A stretch of DNA of 64,000 bases, taken from positions 13,194,906-13,258,905 of the forward strand of contig NC_035164.2 of assembly GCF_001659605.2 (NCBI RefSeq). Direction: 5' to 3'. This document shows, piece after piece, positions 1 to 9,954 of this stretch. Below the pieces are notes generated by a model that was given only the letters and a program-made list of their open reading frames with translations, did no database searches and was not told the DNA's origin. This stretch comes from Manihot esculenta (lineage: Eukaryota; Streptophyta; Magnoliopsida; Malpighiales; Euphorbiaceae). Numbering within the stretch: position 1 is the first letter of the stretch; every line of letters starts with the position of its first letter. Position numbers and translations under genes: made by a program.

Positions 1-586
1 ATTTTGAACAAATTGGTGTAAAGTCCAATGCCTTACTGGTTTAGCCTTATAACACCATCTTTTATTACAGAAGGGATAAAATTATAATTTCACCATCATA
101 AAACAAATTCCCCCTTAATTTCTTCCTTTCATTTTCTTTCCAATCCAAATAAAAGAAAAGAGAATAACCTTTTTGAATCATTCCTCCCATTTTCCTTCCT
201 ATGTTTTCTAAAACATAGCATAAGAGTAATCATGAAGCCAGATGTATTAGAAAGTTCGGCAAAGTTTGAAATTCTGAAGACACATTTACAATAGCTCTAT
301 ATATGTACATACTGATAGTGGCTTATATTGCAAATGTAAGAGCTGTTTCTGCAGAAATCATAATCCTAAAGCTACATGTTAGAAACAACCTCATCACCCA
401 TTACAATGCAGTCATTAACTTCTCAAAATTCCTAATTTCGCACAATTCTTGGAATCACACTCTTTCAACACATTTATATAAAAAAATCAAATATAACTTC
501 TAAATTTAAGAAATAGAAAAAAAAAATCAAAGGAATCAAAGTGATAAAGTAAATATTCAAATTTACAAAGCAAGGATTCACTTACA
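1..586 (-). other. AT-rich non-coding stretch, possible leader intron
   Basis: No convincing coding sequence. Read on the minus strand, a good splice-donor context (CTCTGTAAGTGAA) lies at 578-590, just after a long CT-rich stretch. Positions 585 downward could therefore be the first intron of a minus-strand transposon or host transcript whose body lies outside the window. The short open frames here are not supported by homology or composition. Confidence 0.3.
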
Positions 587-589
587 GAG

Positions 590-800
590 TTAAGGAGAGA
601 GAAGCAATAGAAATCCAAGAGAGAAAGCGAAGGAGCGAGCGAGAGAGAGCGAACAAGAGAGACCGAGCGAGAGCGAGTGAGAGAGACCGAGCGAGAGCGA
701 GCGAGAGAGAGCGAGAGAGAGAGAGAGAGAGAGAGAGAGCAGGGAGGAGAGGAGAAGGGGGAGAGAGAGCACAAGTGAGTTAGAGTAAGGGAGAGGGATG
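590..800. repeat. Purine-rich (GA)n / GAGCGA low-complexity tract
   Basis: A nearly pure AG stretch made of GAGA and GAGCGAGAGAGACC units, with a pure (GA)n core around 708-741. On the minus strand it is a CT-rich tract ending at a splice-donor-like site, typical of a plant 5' leader exon. Open frames across it (Ser/Leu- or Arg-rich) are composition artefacts. Confidence 0.75.
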
Positions 801-807
801 TCGGTTA

Positions 808-1046
808 TATTGAGATTATAGGAAGAAAACTATTTTTATTTTCTTACCTCTTGTATAGTAAGTTACAGAGTTTATATAGTACATGATATGAACAATTAGA
901 CCTTTGATTGAGCCCTCAATTATGTCCTAGAATTGTGCTATGCTAAATATAGTAAGATTTGATCACTGACTGATTTACAATCATGACAGAGGATTCTTTC
1001 CAACAACTGATTGATTTACAATCATGGCAGAGGATTTTTTCCAACA
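808..1046 (-). repeat. Copia 3' LTR (239 bp)
   Basis: On the minus strand it begins TGTTGGAAAA. The start of the LTR is an internal near-duplication: about 41 bp ending in CCAACA occurs twice in tandem (about 965-1046). It differs from the other LTR near 809, near 918 and in the terminal T/C run near 1037. The boundary at 808 is set by the GGTTA target duplication, three bases beyond the TCTCA that would give a TG...CA end. Confidence 0.92.
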
Positions 1047-1057
1047 CTCCCCCTCAA
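1047..1057 (-). other. Copia polypurine tract
   Basis: On the minus strand TTGAGGGGGAG lies immediately upstream of the 3' LTR, the expected plus-strand DNA priming site. The pol stop codon (1054-1056) overlaps it. Confidence 0.85.
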
Positions 1058-2457
1058 GTTGGTTCATGTGGATCTAGCATACCCAACTTGCCCAAAACCT
1101 CATGGAATATTCGTCCAGCTACTGCTTTGGTTAGGATGTCCGCCCATTGATCCTCTGATCGAACAAATGGTAAAGATATCAGACCACTGTCCAACTTTTC
1201 TTTGATGAAATGTCGGTCTATTTCAACATGTTTTGTTCGATCATGCTGAACTGGATTTTTAGAAATGCTTATTGCTGCCTTGTTGTCACAACGGAGTTCA
1301 GCTGCATCCTTTGATGGAAATCCAAGCTCAAACATCAACTTTCTGATCCATAGGAGTTCTGCCAATCCTTTTGCTATTCCCCTGAATTCTGCTTCAGCAC
1401 TTGACAGTGCCACCACCTTCTGTTTCTTACTTTTCCACGTTACCAAATTTCCTCCGACAAAGGTAAAGTATCCTGAAGTAGATCGTCTGTCAGAGAGATC
1501 TCCTGCCCAACTTGCGTCCGTATATTCACTAATACTGAAATGACCATTCTTTTTGAACAACATGCCCATCCCAGCTGTTCCTTTCAGATATTGAACGATT
1601 CTTAATGCTGCCTCCATATGGTCTTGTTTTGGATCATGCATGAACTGACTTACCAAACTCACAGCATATGCCACGTCTGGTCTGGTGTGTGATAAATAAA
1701 TCAGTTTTCCTACCAGTCTCTGGTACCTCCCCCTGTCTGTGGGTCCTTCTTTTGAGTCCTTGCTCAACTCGTGATTGACCATTACCGGAGTATCGACTGG
1801 TTTGCAATCTATCATTCCTGTTTCAGTTAACAGATCAAGAATGTACTTTCTCTGTGATATTAGAATTCCCTGGTTTGATCTGAGAACTTCGATTCCAAGA
1901 AAATATTTTAGCATCCCCAGGTCTTTCATCTCAAATTCTTGGAATAAGTTGTCCCTCAATTGTTTGATTTCGTCCACATCATCTCCAGTTATAATCATGT
2001 CATCCACATATATAATCAAACACGTGATCTTCCTTCCTTGCCTCTTCAAGAATAGAGTGTGATCGGAGTTACTCTGTCGATATCCATTTTTCTTCATTGC
2101 TTGAGTAAATCTCCCAAACCATGCTCTGGGTGACTGTTTCAACCCATACAAGGCTCGCCTCAATCGACACACTTCTCCCCTTCTATACCCACTCATGAAC
2201 CCTGGTGGAGCATCCATGTATACTTCCTCCTCCAGATCACCATGTAAGAAAGCATTTTTCACATCAAATTGGTGAAGTGGCCAGTCTAGGTTTGCAGCTA
2301 GAGAGAATAGGACCCGTATTGTATCAATTTTTGCTACTGGAGAGAACGTTTCAGAATAGTCAACTCCATAAGTCTGAGTATATCCTTTTGCTACAAGTCT
2401 AGCTTTATATCTGTCTACCGTTCCGTCTGACTTATACTTTATGGTAAACACCCATTT
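1054..2457 (-). pseudogene. pol: Copia reverse transcriptase and RNase H segment
   Basis: The third in-frame part of the gag-pol frame, about 467 codons, ending at TGA 1054-1056. It starts directly after an in-frame stop at 2458-2460, so the RT domain (RVT_2) is cut near its N-terminus. Visible motifs: KARLVAKGYTQ, then FDVKNAFLHGDL, the YVDDMIITG catalytic box in the first third, KYFLGIE, and RNase H with YTDASWAGD, SSAEAEFRG, DNKAAI, KHVEIDRHF and ADILTK. All expected blocks are present and the frame is open to the end. The separation from integrase by one nonsense codon in the same frame shows a single point break rather than an indel. Confidence 0.93.
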
Positions 2458-3720
2458 TCATCCCACTGGTCGTTTTCCCTTGGGTAGCCAGCATTTTTTC
2501 CAGGTCTTATTTTTCTCCAGGGCATCCATCTCGGTCTCCATCGCCTCAACCCATCTTTTGTCCTTCTGGGCCTCTGTGGCATCCTTTGGTATCCATTCTG
2601 AGCAAATGTTTTTCTGTAGGTTGACCAACTGAGGTGATAGTCTTTCTCCTCTGGTAACATTTGCCACAGGGTATCTGGACCTGGCTGCCTCAAATTCTGG
2701 ATCATATCTCCTGGGTGGAATTCCTCTATTATTCCGAGGGGGTAGGACATATTGGCCTGTTTCAGAAACCTCAAGGGAAATGGGTTCAGTAGTAAGGTTA
2801 TTAGAACCAGGGGAAAGTTCAGATTCACATACCTCAGTTGTGTGTTCCTCAGGATATTCTACGGTGTCAGGTTCTGGTTGTGACGTTGAGACCGAGGACT
2901 GTACTAGATGGTCAGTATCTCCCAGTTCTGGTGTAGACTTAGGAAGAGAAGAATGATCAAGTTCTGGCCCCTCCTGACTAAGCCAATTTGGCAGTGGTGG
3001 TGATTGTGCCGTTGTCTCCCCCTCACTGCTAGTTGGCGAGGGAAAAAAATATTCCTCTTCCAGAAAAGTGCAGTCCATGGTAGTGAAGAGCCGTTTAGAG
3101 ATTGGGTCAAAACACCGATAGCCCTTTTTATGGACACCATAACCAAAGAAAACACACTTCAGAGCACATGGATCAAGTTTAGTGCGGTGTGTTTTAGGAA
3201 TGTGAACATAAACTGTACAGCCAAAGATTTTAGGTGGAAGGTTGAGAAGGGAAGGGATGGTGTGATGAGAGGACAAGGTATGCAAGGGAGATTGGAAATT
3301 AAGGACGCGAGACGGAAGTCGATTGATGAGGTAAATGGATGTGGCAACTGCTTCAGACCAAAACTTAGGAGGAACTTGGGCTTCAAACATTAGGGCTCGG
3401 GCAGTCTCAAGGATATGTCGATTTTTCCTTTCAGCAACCCCATTTTGCTGTGGTATATAAGGACAAGCAGTTTGGTGAAGGATCCCATTATCCCGGAAAA
3501 AGGTTTGGAGATGGTTATTGACAAATTCCCCCCCATTGTCAGATCGGAGGACTTGAATGGTCTTGTGAAATTGGGTTTTAATCATGCGGAAAAAATCACA
3601 GAATTTCTCAGCCACTTCACTTTTTTGTCTTAGCAGGTAAACCCAAGTAACACGAGTGCAATCATCAATAAAAGTCACAAAGTATCTATAATCAAGGGAG
3701 ACAGTTTCCGGGGCAGGCCC
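2458..3720 (-). pseudogene. pol: Copia integrase segment
   Basis: The middle in-frame part, between the stops at 3721-3723 and 2458-2460. The rve core shows FIDDCTRVTWVYLL, the second catalytic Asp in RSDNGGEF, and the catalytic Glu in the PQQNGVAERKNR context. It continues through the GYGVHKKGYRC region and a Ser/Glu-rich linker into the N-terminal edge of the RT domain. The first catalytic Asp lies just before the upstream stop. Offsets of the three pol segments are multiples of three, so one ancestral frame is broken only by nonsense codons. Confidence 0.92.
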
Positions 3721-4635
3721 TCATACATCAGAGTGTATTATTGAGAAGGGAGTATCAGATTTATTTGTGGATATATGATAAGTACTCTTATGACTCTTAG
3801 CAAGCACGCATGAAGAACAAACTGGAATGTCAATGGATTTAAACTCAGGAAACAAAGTACGAAGATAATCACTTGAGGGATGGCCGTAGCGCCGGTGCCA
3901 GAGCCATAACTGTCGGGTTGAGGACCCTTGAGCTAAATGAGCTGACCCAGTACTTGAGATCTCCTCCACATAGTACAGTCCATCTTTCTCAGTACCACGG
4001 CCCAGTACCGTGCCCGTATGAATATCCTGCAAAACACAAAAATGAGGATACATGAGTACTCTGCAATTTAACTGTTTGGTGATCTGACTAACAGAGAGTA
4101 ATTTGCAAGATAAGGAAGGTACATAGAGGCTGTTGGAGACATTTAAAGTGGGGGTTATAGAAACGGTACCACCACCGATGACCGGAAAAGAGCCACCGGT
4201 AGCGTTTAGAATATTGGATTTTGAGGGTGGGGCTGACACAACAAAATCTAAAGAATCATTAGTCATAGTGTCTGTGGCTCCTGAATCAAATATCCACCCA
4301 CTAGTATTTTGTACCTTGTTAGAATTAAAACAAGCAGAGGCACATTTAGATTTATTTAAAGAGACAGGGGTAGAAAGGTCATTTGCCCTCCTTTCTAACC
4401 CTAAAATACCTCCTTTCCGATCATAAGGGACACCCGTGCCTCCTCCTTTCGCGGCTCCTTGTAGTGCCGTGATAAACATCTCCATCATCTTTGCTGAATT
4501 AAGAGTGAATTGGTTCACTGATTTCTGATTTCCATCTTGGCTATTCTGAATTAACTGGAATAGTTTTTGTGACAGGTCTGCTATTGGATCAATTATTGCC
4601 TGGGATTGGTCAACCGGGCTGGGGAGGTCGGCCAT
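3721..4635 (-). pseudogene. gag-pol: Copia gag remnant, aspartic protease and GAG-pre-integrase
   Basis: 304 codons starting MADLPSPVDQ. Residues 1-110 are all that represents gag. There is no UBN2-type gag domain and no CCHC zinc knuckle, so roughly 200-300 residues are missing compared with ordinary plant copia gag. The protease active site DSGA lies at residues 117-120, and the HRRYGH...CSSC GAG-pre-integrase zinc finger near the end. The frame stops at a TGA (3721-3723) where the family has an aromatic residue after HSDV. The start is the first Met after the primer site, about 97 bp inside the 5' LTR. Confidence 0.9.
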
Positions 4636-4719
4636 TGTTGTTTCGGTGAGAGAAAGAAGTTGGGAAGGGTATCTGGTAAAGGATTATTGCAGGATGGCTA
4701 TATTTTTAGACCGAAACCT

Positions 4720-4731
4720 GCTTTGATACCA
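4720..4731 (-). other. Copia primer binding site (tRNA-iMet)
   Basis: On the minus strand TGGTATCAAAGC directly follows the 5' LTR. It differs at one base from the usual iMet-tRNA complement TGGTATCAGAGC. Confidence 0.9.
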
Positions 4732-4970
4732 TCTTGAGATTATAGGAAGAAAACTATTTTTATTTTCTTACCTCTTGTATAGTAAGTTACAGAGTTTATA
4801 TAGTACATGATATGAACAATTAGACCTTTGATTGAGCCCTCAATTATGTCCTAGAATCGTGCTATGCTAAATATAGTAAGATTTGATCACTGACTGATTT
4901 ACAATCATGACAGAGGATTCTTTCCAACAACTGATTGATTTACAATCATGGCAGAGGATTCTTTCCAACA
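4732..4970 (-). repeat. Copia 5' LTR (239 bp)
   Basis: Near-identical partner of 808-1046, three differences by eye. A TATA-like TATATAAA (minus strand) lies at about 4795-4803, about 170 bp from the LTR start, and is the likely promoter of the element. The same terminal tandem duplication of about 41 bp is present. Confidence 0.92.
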
Positions 4971-5560
4971 GGTTAATAGGAAGTGAGTAAGGGAAGAATT
5001 GTCGGTCGATCGGCACAATGAGTGAGGGAAAGGGCTGTCGGCAGTAAGGGTGAGTGAGGAAAGTGGCTGTCGGTAGTAAGGAGAGTGAGTGAGGGATGCA
5101 ATGTGATTTTAGAATTAGGGTTTCAATATAAAATTGTATTTTTTAAAATTAACTTAATATAATAGATAATAATAATTTAAATTGAGTAGAATTAATAATA
5201 ATAACTTAATTAGATATACATATACACCGATAAAGATATATAATAATAAAAAATAGTTTACAATTTAACTAAAAAATATATTTAAAAAAACTATTAGGAC
5301 TTTTTATTTTAGAAATGTATTAGTTTTCAATTAAAAATTAAGTAATTTTTTAAGTTATTAATTTTTTAAGTTAATTTTTCAATTAAAAATTAATTACTTA
5401 ATTTTTTAAGTTAAAATAAATTAATTAATTTTTTAAGTTAAAATTAATTAATTAATTTTTTTAGTTAAAATTAATTAATTAATTTTTTTAGTTAAAATAA
5501 TTAAAATTTTAGTCGTGTTTTGTTCCTCTTTAATCATAATATTTAGATCTCACAAACCTC
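4971..5560. other. CACTA interior: purine repeats, then AT-rich spacer
   Basis: At 4971-5100, short irregular repeats of the type GAGTGAGGGAAAG...TGTCGG occur three times. They continue the purine-rich tract that the copia interrupted at 800. From 5100 to 5540 the DNA is very AT-rich, with repeated TTAATTAATTTTTTTAGTTAAAAT units at about 5390-5500. No coding sequence seen. Confidence 0.55.
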
Positions 5561-5587
5561 AGAAAGTACACATCTGAAATCACAATT

Positions 5588-5860
5588 TCAAAATATCCAT
5601 CCAAACCTGTAGTGACAGAGGACGCGGCGAGGAGCAGCACCAGACGGTAAGACTGGAGCAGAGGAAGCGGCGGAGAAGAGCAAAGAAGCAAGCAGACCAG
5701 CGGACGCAGGAACCGAACGCAGAACGACGTTGATAGCGTGGAGCAGAGGAACGATCGGCGGGAGGCGCACAGTTGTACCAGACGAGTGACGGAGAGGCCG
5801 AATGGGGGAGGGGAGGGCGGCAGTAGACTTGAGAGTTGAGAGAGATTTAGGGTTGAAATT
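5588..5860 (-). other. GC-rich island, candidate leader exon
   Basis: A GC-rich island of about 250 bp in AT-rich surroundings. Read on the minus strand it is CT-rich, then CCGCC-rich, and ends with CACTACAG followed by GT at about 5606-5615, a plausible splice donor. This resembles the GC-rich leader exon of the inner CACTA at 57243-57420. The 60-codon frame across it shows no family similarity, so I do not call a protein. Confidence 0.3.
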
Positions 5861-5869
5861 TAAGGGTTC

Positions 5870-6200
5870 TTTTGATAGCAGGTTTGTTTATTTAGGTTTA
5901 TTTTTTATCTTTCAATTAAGATTTTATTTTTATAGTTTATATTATTTAAAATGTTTTATACTATATGTTTATTAATTTTGTCTTTAATAGTATAATTTTT
6001 TTAAAGATAAATAATATAGTTTTATTGTATTAAAATATTATACTGTATTAATTTACGATAACAATATTTTAAATTATTTTTTAAAATAAATTGTACTAAA
6101 AATAAGAATATACGTAAAATTATAAAAAAATATTTTAACAATATATTTAATCTTAATTTAAAATTTTAAATAAAATAAAATTTAATTAAAAATTAAATTA
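5870..6200. other. AT-rich spacer of the CACTA 5' region
   Basis: A/T-only runs with no coding and no long repeat. The last bases, around 6140-6210 (TTTAATTAAAAATTAAATT type), correspond to the same position in the complete CACTA at about 36930-36985. Confidence 0.5.
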
Positions 6201-6204
6201 AAAT

Positions 6205-6569
6205 TTTAAAAATAAAATGGTCGCTGATTAGTCGCTGATTGGTCGCTGTTTAGCGACTAAACTAATTAGTCGCTAAATATAGTCGCAAATTATAACATTA
6301 TATTTCCACTCAAAAAATAGTCGCCATTTCGTCGCAAATATGGTCGCAAATATCTCGCGCCACTAATTCCCGCTAAATTTAGCGACGATTTAATATTTGG
6401 TCGCTAAATAGCGATCAAATAACAACCAATTTTTGGTCGTTGAGCTTTTTATTAAATAAAAAAATTATTTTATTCATGTAGTAGCAGAATGGTTGCTGAT
6501 TGGTTGCTATATAGCAACCAAAAATTTTGGTCGCTAATTTTGGTCGCAATTTCACAGTTTTTTGTAGTG
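6205..6569 (-). repeat. CACTA terminal and subterminal repeat region
   Basis: Dense copies of GGTCGCTA / TAGCGACC in both orientations, ending in TTTTTTGTAGTG. In En/Spm elements such subterminal motifs bind the TNPA protein. It matches 36590-36960 in reverse complement over almost its whole length, then diverges. The base after the end, 6570, begins Ty3 coding sequence. Confidence 0.9.
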
Positions 6570-7128
6570 TACCCATGGTGCTACCTTGGACTGCAGAGAC
6601 AAGGTAGTCAGGTTCCGAGGACAGGATGGGTCAGAGGTTGTCTTCCGAGGAGATAGGAGGGGTACACCTAGAGGTTTGATATCAGCCCTACAGGCTCGTA
6701 GGCTGCTTAGGAGGGGTTGTCAGGGTTTTCTAGCTCATGTGAGAGAGCTGGAAAGTCATGTCAGAGAGCCCACTTCAGTGCCCTTGGTCAGAGAGTTCAT
6801 AGATGTTTTCCCAGACGAGCTGCCAGGTTTACCACCTGCTAGGGAGATAGAGTTCGAAATTGAATTGATGCCTGGAACCAGACCGATCTCTATCCCTCCC
6901 TACAGGATGGCACCAGCAGAATTGAAGGAGCTTAAGGAGCAGTTACAAGAGCTGGTAGATAAGGGCTTCATCCGACCGAGTACCTCACCTTGGGGTGCTC
7001 CAGTTCTGTTTGTGAAAAAGAAGGATGGATCCCTTAGACTTTGTATCGACTACAGGCAATTGAACAAAGTCACTACCAAGAATAAGTACCCGTTGCCGAG
7101 GATCGACGATCTATTTGACCAGTAGCAG
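6570..7128 (+). pseudogene. pol: Ty3 protease end and N-terminal reverse transcriptase
   Basis: The open frame starts abruptly at the CACTA junction with [11 protein letters not shown], the segment that normally follows the GMDWL motif of the Ty3 protease region. It proceeds through the RT entry ([21 protein letters not shown], then [14 protein letters not shown] and [12 protein letters not shown]). A TAG at 7126-7128 and a frameshift follow. No true start codon belongs here; the first in-frame TTG at 6586 is not an initiation site. Confidence 0.9.
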
Positions 7129-8267
7129 GAGCAGGTTGTTTCTCTAAAATATATCTGAGATCTGAGTACCATCAACTGAGGATAAGAGAAGAGGATGTGT
7201 CGAAGACAGCGTTCAGAACCAGATATGGGCACTATGAGTTCCTTGTGATGCCATTCAGGTTAACCAATGCCCCTGCAGCATTCATAGATCTCATGAACAG
7301 AGTGTTTAGCCAGTACCTAGATCACTTTGTTATTGTCTTCATAGATGATATCTTAGTGTATTCCAGGAATGCAGAGGAGCATGCCCATCATCTGAGGATA
7401 GTTCTGCAGACCTTGAGGGAACACGGCTTGTATGCTAAGTTCTCCAAGTGTGAGTTCTGGCTGAGGAGCATCTCTTTCTTGGGGCATATTGTGTCAGAAA
7501 ATGGAACTGAGGTGGACCCCAAGAAAGTGGAAGCGGTAGCGAACTGGCCTAGACCCACTACAGTGACAGAGATCAAGAGCTTCTTGGGTTTGGCAGGTTA
7601 CTACAGGAGGTTCGTTCAGGACTTCTCCAAGATTGCAGCTCCCATGACCAGATTGACTAAGAAAAACCAGAAATTTGTGTGGACCGATCAGTGTGAAGAG
7701 AACTTTGAAGAGCTAAAGAAGAGGTTAACGTCGGCACCGGTGTTAGCTCTGCCAACTAGTAATGAAGACTTCACAGTGTATTGTGATGCGTCCCGTGTGG
7801 GACTGGGTTGTGTGCTGATGCAGAATGAAAGGGTAATTGCTTATGCTTCTAGGCAGCTGAAGAAGCACGAGTTGAATTACCCTACACATGACCTAGAAAT
7901 GGCAGCAGTGATCTTTGCACTCAATATGTGGAGGCATTACCTTTATGGGGTAAAATGTGAGATCTTTACAAATCATAAGAGCCTGCAGTACATTTTGAGT
8001 CAGAGAGAGTTGAATATGAGGCAAAGGAGATGGGTAGAACTGCTTAGTGACTATGATTGCAAGATCCAGTACCATCCGGGTAAGGTGAATGTTGTGGCAG
8101 ACGCCCTAAGCCGGAAATCACTTGGCAGTCTATCTCATATTTCAGCAGAGAGGAGACCGGTGGTGAGGGAGTTTTATAAGCTCGTTGATGAAGGTCTACA
8201 GCTAGAGTTGTCTGGTACAGGTGCTTTGATAGCCCAGATGAGAGTGACACCTGTGTTTCTGGAGTAG
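7129..8267 (+). pseudogene. pol: Ty3 reverse transcriptase core and RNase H
   Basis: After a short damaged stretch (7129-7196) the clean frame resumes with [27 protein letters not shown], and the FIDDILVYS catalytic box. The thumb and connection ([22 protein letters not shown]) and RNase H ([25 protein letters not shown], then NVVADALSR) follow. The frame ends at TAG 8265-8267, in frame with the following integrase segment, where the family continues without a stop. It is offset from the upstream RT part by a frameshift near 7130-7190. Confidence 0.92.
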
Positions 8268-8755
8268 GTGGCTCAAAAACAGCACGAGGACCCAGAGTTA
8301 GTGAAGATTGCCAGGACTGTTCAGTTAGGCAAGAATGAAGAGTTCAGATTCGACAGCAAGGGGATCATCCGCTATGGAAATAGATTGTGTGTACCAGATG
8401 ACGTGGGTCTGAAAGGAGACATTATGAGGGAAGCTTATAATGCCAGATACAGTGTTCACCCTGGAGCCACCAAAATGTATCAGGATCTGAAAAGAGTGTA
8501 TTGGTGGCCAGCTATGAAAAGAGAAGTGGCACAGTTCGTGTCAGCCTGCGAAGTATGTCAGAGGGTGAAGCTAGAACATCAGAAGCCGGCTGGAATGCTT
8601 AACCCGCTACCTATTCCAGAGTGGAAATGGGAGAATATAGCTATGGACTTCGTAGTGGGGTTACCGACAACATCCAACAGATTAGACTCCATATGGGTGA
8701 TTGTGGACAGACTGACCAAATCTACTCACTTCATCCTTGTCAGGAGTGGCTATCT
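8268..8755 (+). pseudogene. pol: Ty3 integrase N-terminal part
   Basis: In frame with the RNase H segment past the TAG. It contains the zinc-binding region (SVHPGATKMYQDLKRVYWWP ... CEVCQRVK), with the first of the two zinc His apparently replaced by Tyr (REAYNAR), and the first catalytic Asp in WENIAMDFVVGLP. Similarity continues to THFILVRSGY and then shifts frame near 8745-8760, so the open frame to 8822 beyond that point is out of register. Confidence 0.88.
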
Positions 8756-9679
8756 ATGGATAAATTGGCGCAGGTGTTTGTTGATGAAGTGGTCAGGTTG
8801 CATGGGGCTCCTGTTTCAATAGTGTCTGATAGAGGACCCCAGTTCACCTCTAGGTTTTGGCGGAGTTTGCAGGACGCTATGGGTACCAGGTTGGACTTTA
8901 GCACTACTTTCCATCCTCAAACGGACGGACAATCAGAGAGGACCATCCAGACGATAGAGGATATGCTCAAAATGTGTGTGCTAGATTTTGGCAATTCTTG
9001 GAGGCAGCATCTGCCCTTGGTGGAGTTTGCCTACAATAACAACTATCATGCTAGCATTGGGATGGCTCCCTATGAAGCTTTGTATGGAAGAAAGTGCAGA
9101 TCGCCTATTTGCTGGAAAGAAGTTGGAGAAAGGGCCTTGGTAGGGCCTGAGCTAGTAGAGATCACCAGCAGGGTGGTGCCCATAATCAGAGAAAGGATCA
9201 AGACTGCTGTGAGCAGGCAAAAGAGTTATGCAGATATCCGCAGAAGGCAAGTAGAGTTTCAGAAGGGGGATTTGGTATTGCTCAAAGTGTCTCCGATGAA
9301 AGGGCTGATTCGGTTCGGGAAAAAAGGTAAGCTAGCTCCACGGTACATCAGGCCCTTTGAAATCTTGCAAAAGATTGGGAATGTATCGTACAAGTTGGAC
9401 TTACCTGCTTCAATGGGGAGAATCCATCCGGTTTTCCATGTTTCCATGTTACGGAAGTTCGTGTCAGATCCGGGCAAGGTTCTTAGCGAACTTGATATGG
9501 AGATCCAAGAAGATCTCACCTATGTTGAACAGCCAGTACAGATCCTAGACACCTAGATCAGAAAGCTAAGAAATAAGAAAATCCCGATGGTGTAAGTCCT
9601 TTGGAATCACCACAACATCGAAGAGTGTACCTGGGAGACACGGGAGTCCATGCTCCAGCAATATCCTCATCTCTTCTAA
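8750..9679 (+). pseudogene. pol: Ty3 integrase C-terminal part and chromodomain-like tail
   Basis: Begins in register around SMDKLAQVFVDEVV. It shows the second catalytic Asp (IVSDRGPQFTSRFW) and the Glu (PQTDGQSERTIQT), then the GPF/chromatin-linked tail (KLAPRYIRPFEILQKIG, then RIHPVFHVSMLRKFV). A TAG at 9554-9556 and a TAA at 9593-9595 interrupt a tail with VLWNHHNIEECTWE, a chromodomain-like pattern typical of plant chromoviruses, which then ends at TAA 9677-9679. The chromodomain normally directs integration into heterochromatin, which fits the satellite location. Confidence 0.88.
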
Positions 9680-9762
9680 GGTTAGTATTATGTTTTTTTG
9701 TTGTATATTCATGTTTTATGCTATGCATGTGTTGTTTGGTGAACATTTGGGGATGAATGTTC

Positions 9763-9777
9763 TTAAGGGGGGAAGAA
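9763..9777 (+). other. Ty3 polypurine tract
   Basis: TTAAGGGGGGAAGAA lies immediately before the LTR start TGTAATACCCGG. Confidence 0.88.
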
Positions 9778-9954
9778 TGTAATACCCGGCTAGAGTCCGG
9801 TATCGGAATTCCTACCGTCCAGTAGAATATCGGATGTCGGAAACCTCTAGAAGGGAAAAACTCATGTTTGTATAAAATGTTTTAATGTATTTTATGATTT
9901 TAAGTAAGAAAGGAATTGAGTTTTGAATGAAAAAGACCATGGAGGCATTTCCAG

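Larger units (their letters stand above)
808..4970 (-). mobile_element. Ty1/copia LTR retrotransposon, gag-deleted, minus strand
   Basis: A complete 4163 bp insertion. Two 239 bp LTRs (808-1046 and 4732-4970) flank a pol region read on the minus strand. The flanks carry the direct repeat GGTTA at 803-807 and 4971-4975, a 5 bp target-site duplication. A tRNA-iMet primer site touches the 5' LTR and a polypurine tract touches the 3' LTR. Domain order is protease, GAG-pre-integrase zinc finger, integrase, reverse transcriptase, RNase H, which is copia order. The element is short for copia because nearly all of gag is missing. By eye the LTRs differ at three positions, so the insertion is recent. 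It lies inside the left CACTA element, in a purine-rich stretch. Confidence 0.95.
1..6569 (-). mobile_element. CACTA (En/Spm-like) DNA transposon, right-hand part, minus orientation
   Basis: The right boundary is clear: the sequence ends in TTTTTTGTAGTG at 6569, the reverse complement of the CACTACAAAA terminus, and is followed directly by Ty3 pol codons. The last 370 bp are packed with GCGACCAAA-type motifs and match, in reverse complement, the left end of the complete CACTA at 36590-36960, including a shared GGCGCGAGATATTTGCGACC segment. This is therefore the 5' end of a minus-oriented member of the same family. No matching opposite end (a CACTAC terminus facing right) is visible between 1 and 6200, so I infer that the element starts left of the window. 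Its interior holds a nested copia and leader-like GC-rich and GA-rich segments, but no transposase coding was recognised. Confidence 0.6.

Noticed and set aside
487..774. Ser/Leu-rich frames across the GA tract
   Set aside because: Pure simple-sequence artefact; better read as leader-exon DNA.
3004..3393. Plus-strand frames within the copia
   Set aside because: They are antisense shadows of the integrase and RT coding on the minus strand.
808..4970. An unrecognised two-gene retroviral system because integrase and RT are in separate open frames
   Set aside because: All three segments share one reading frame separated by single stop codons; it is an ordinary copia pol with nonsense mutations.
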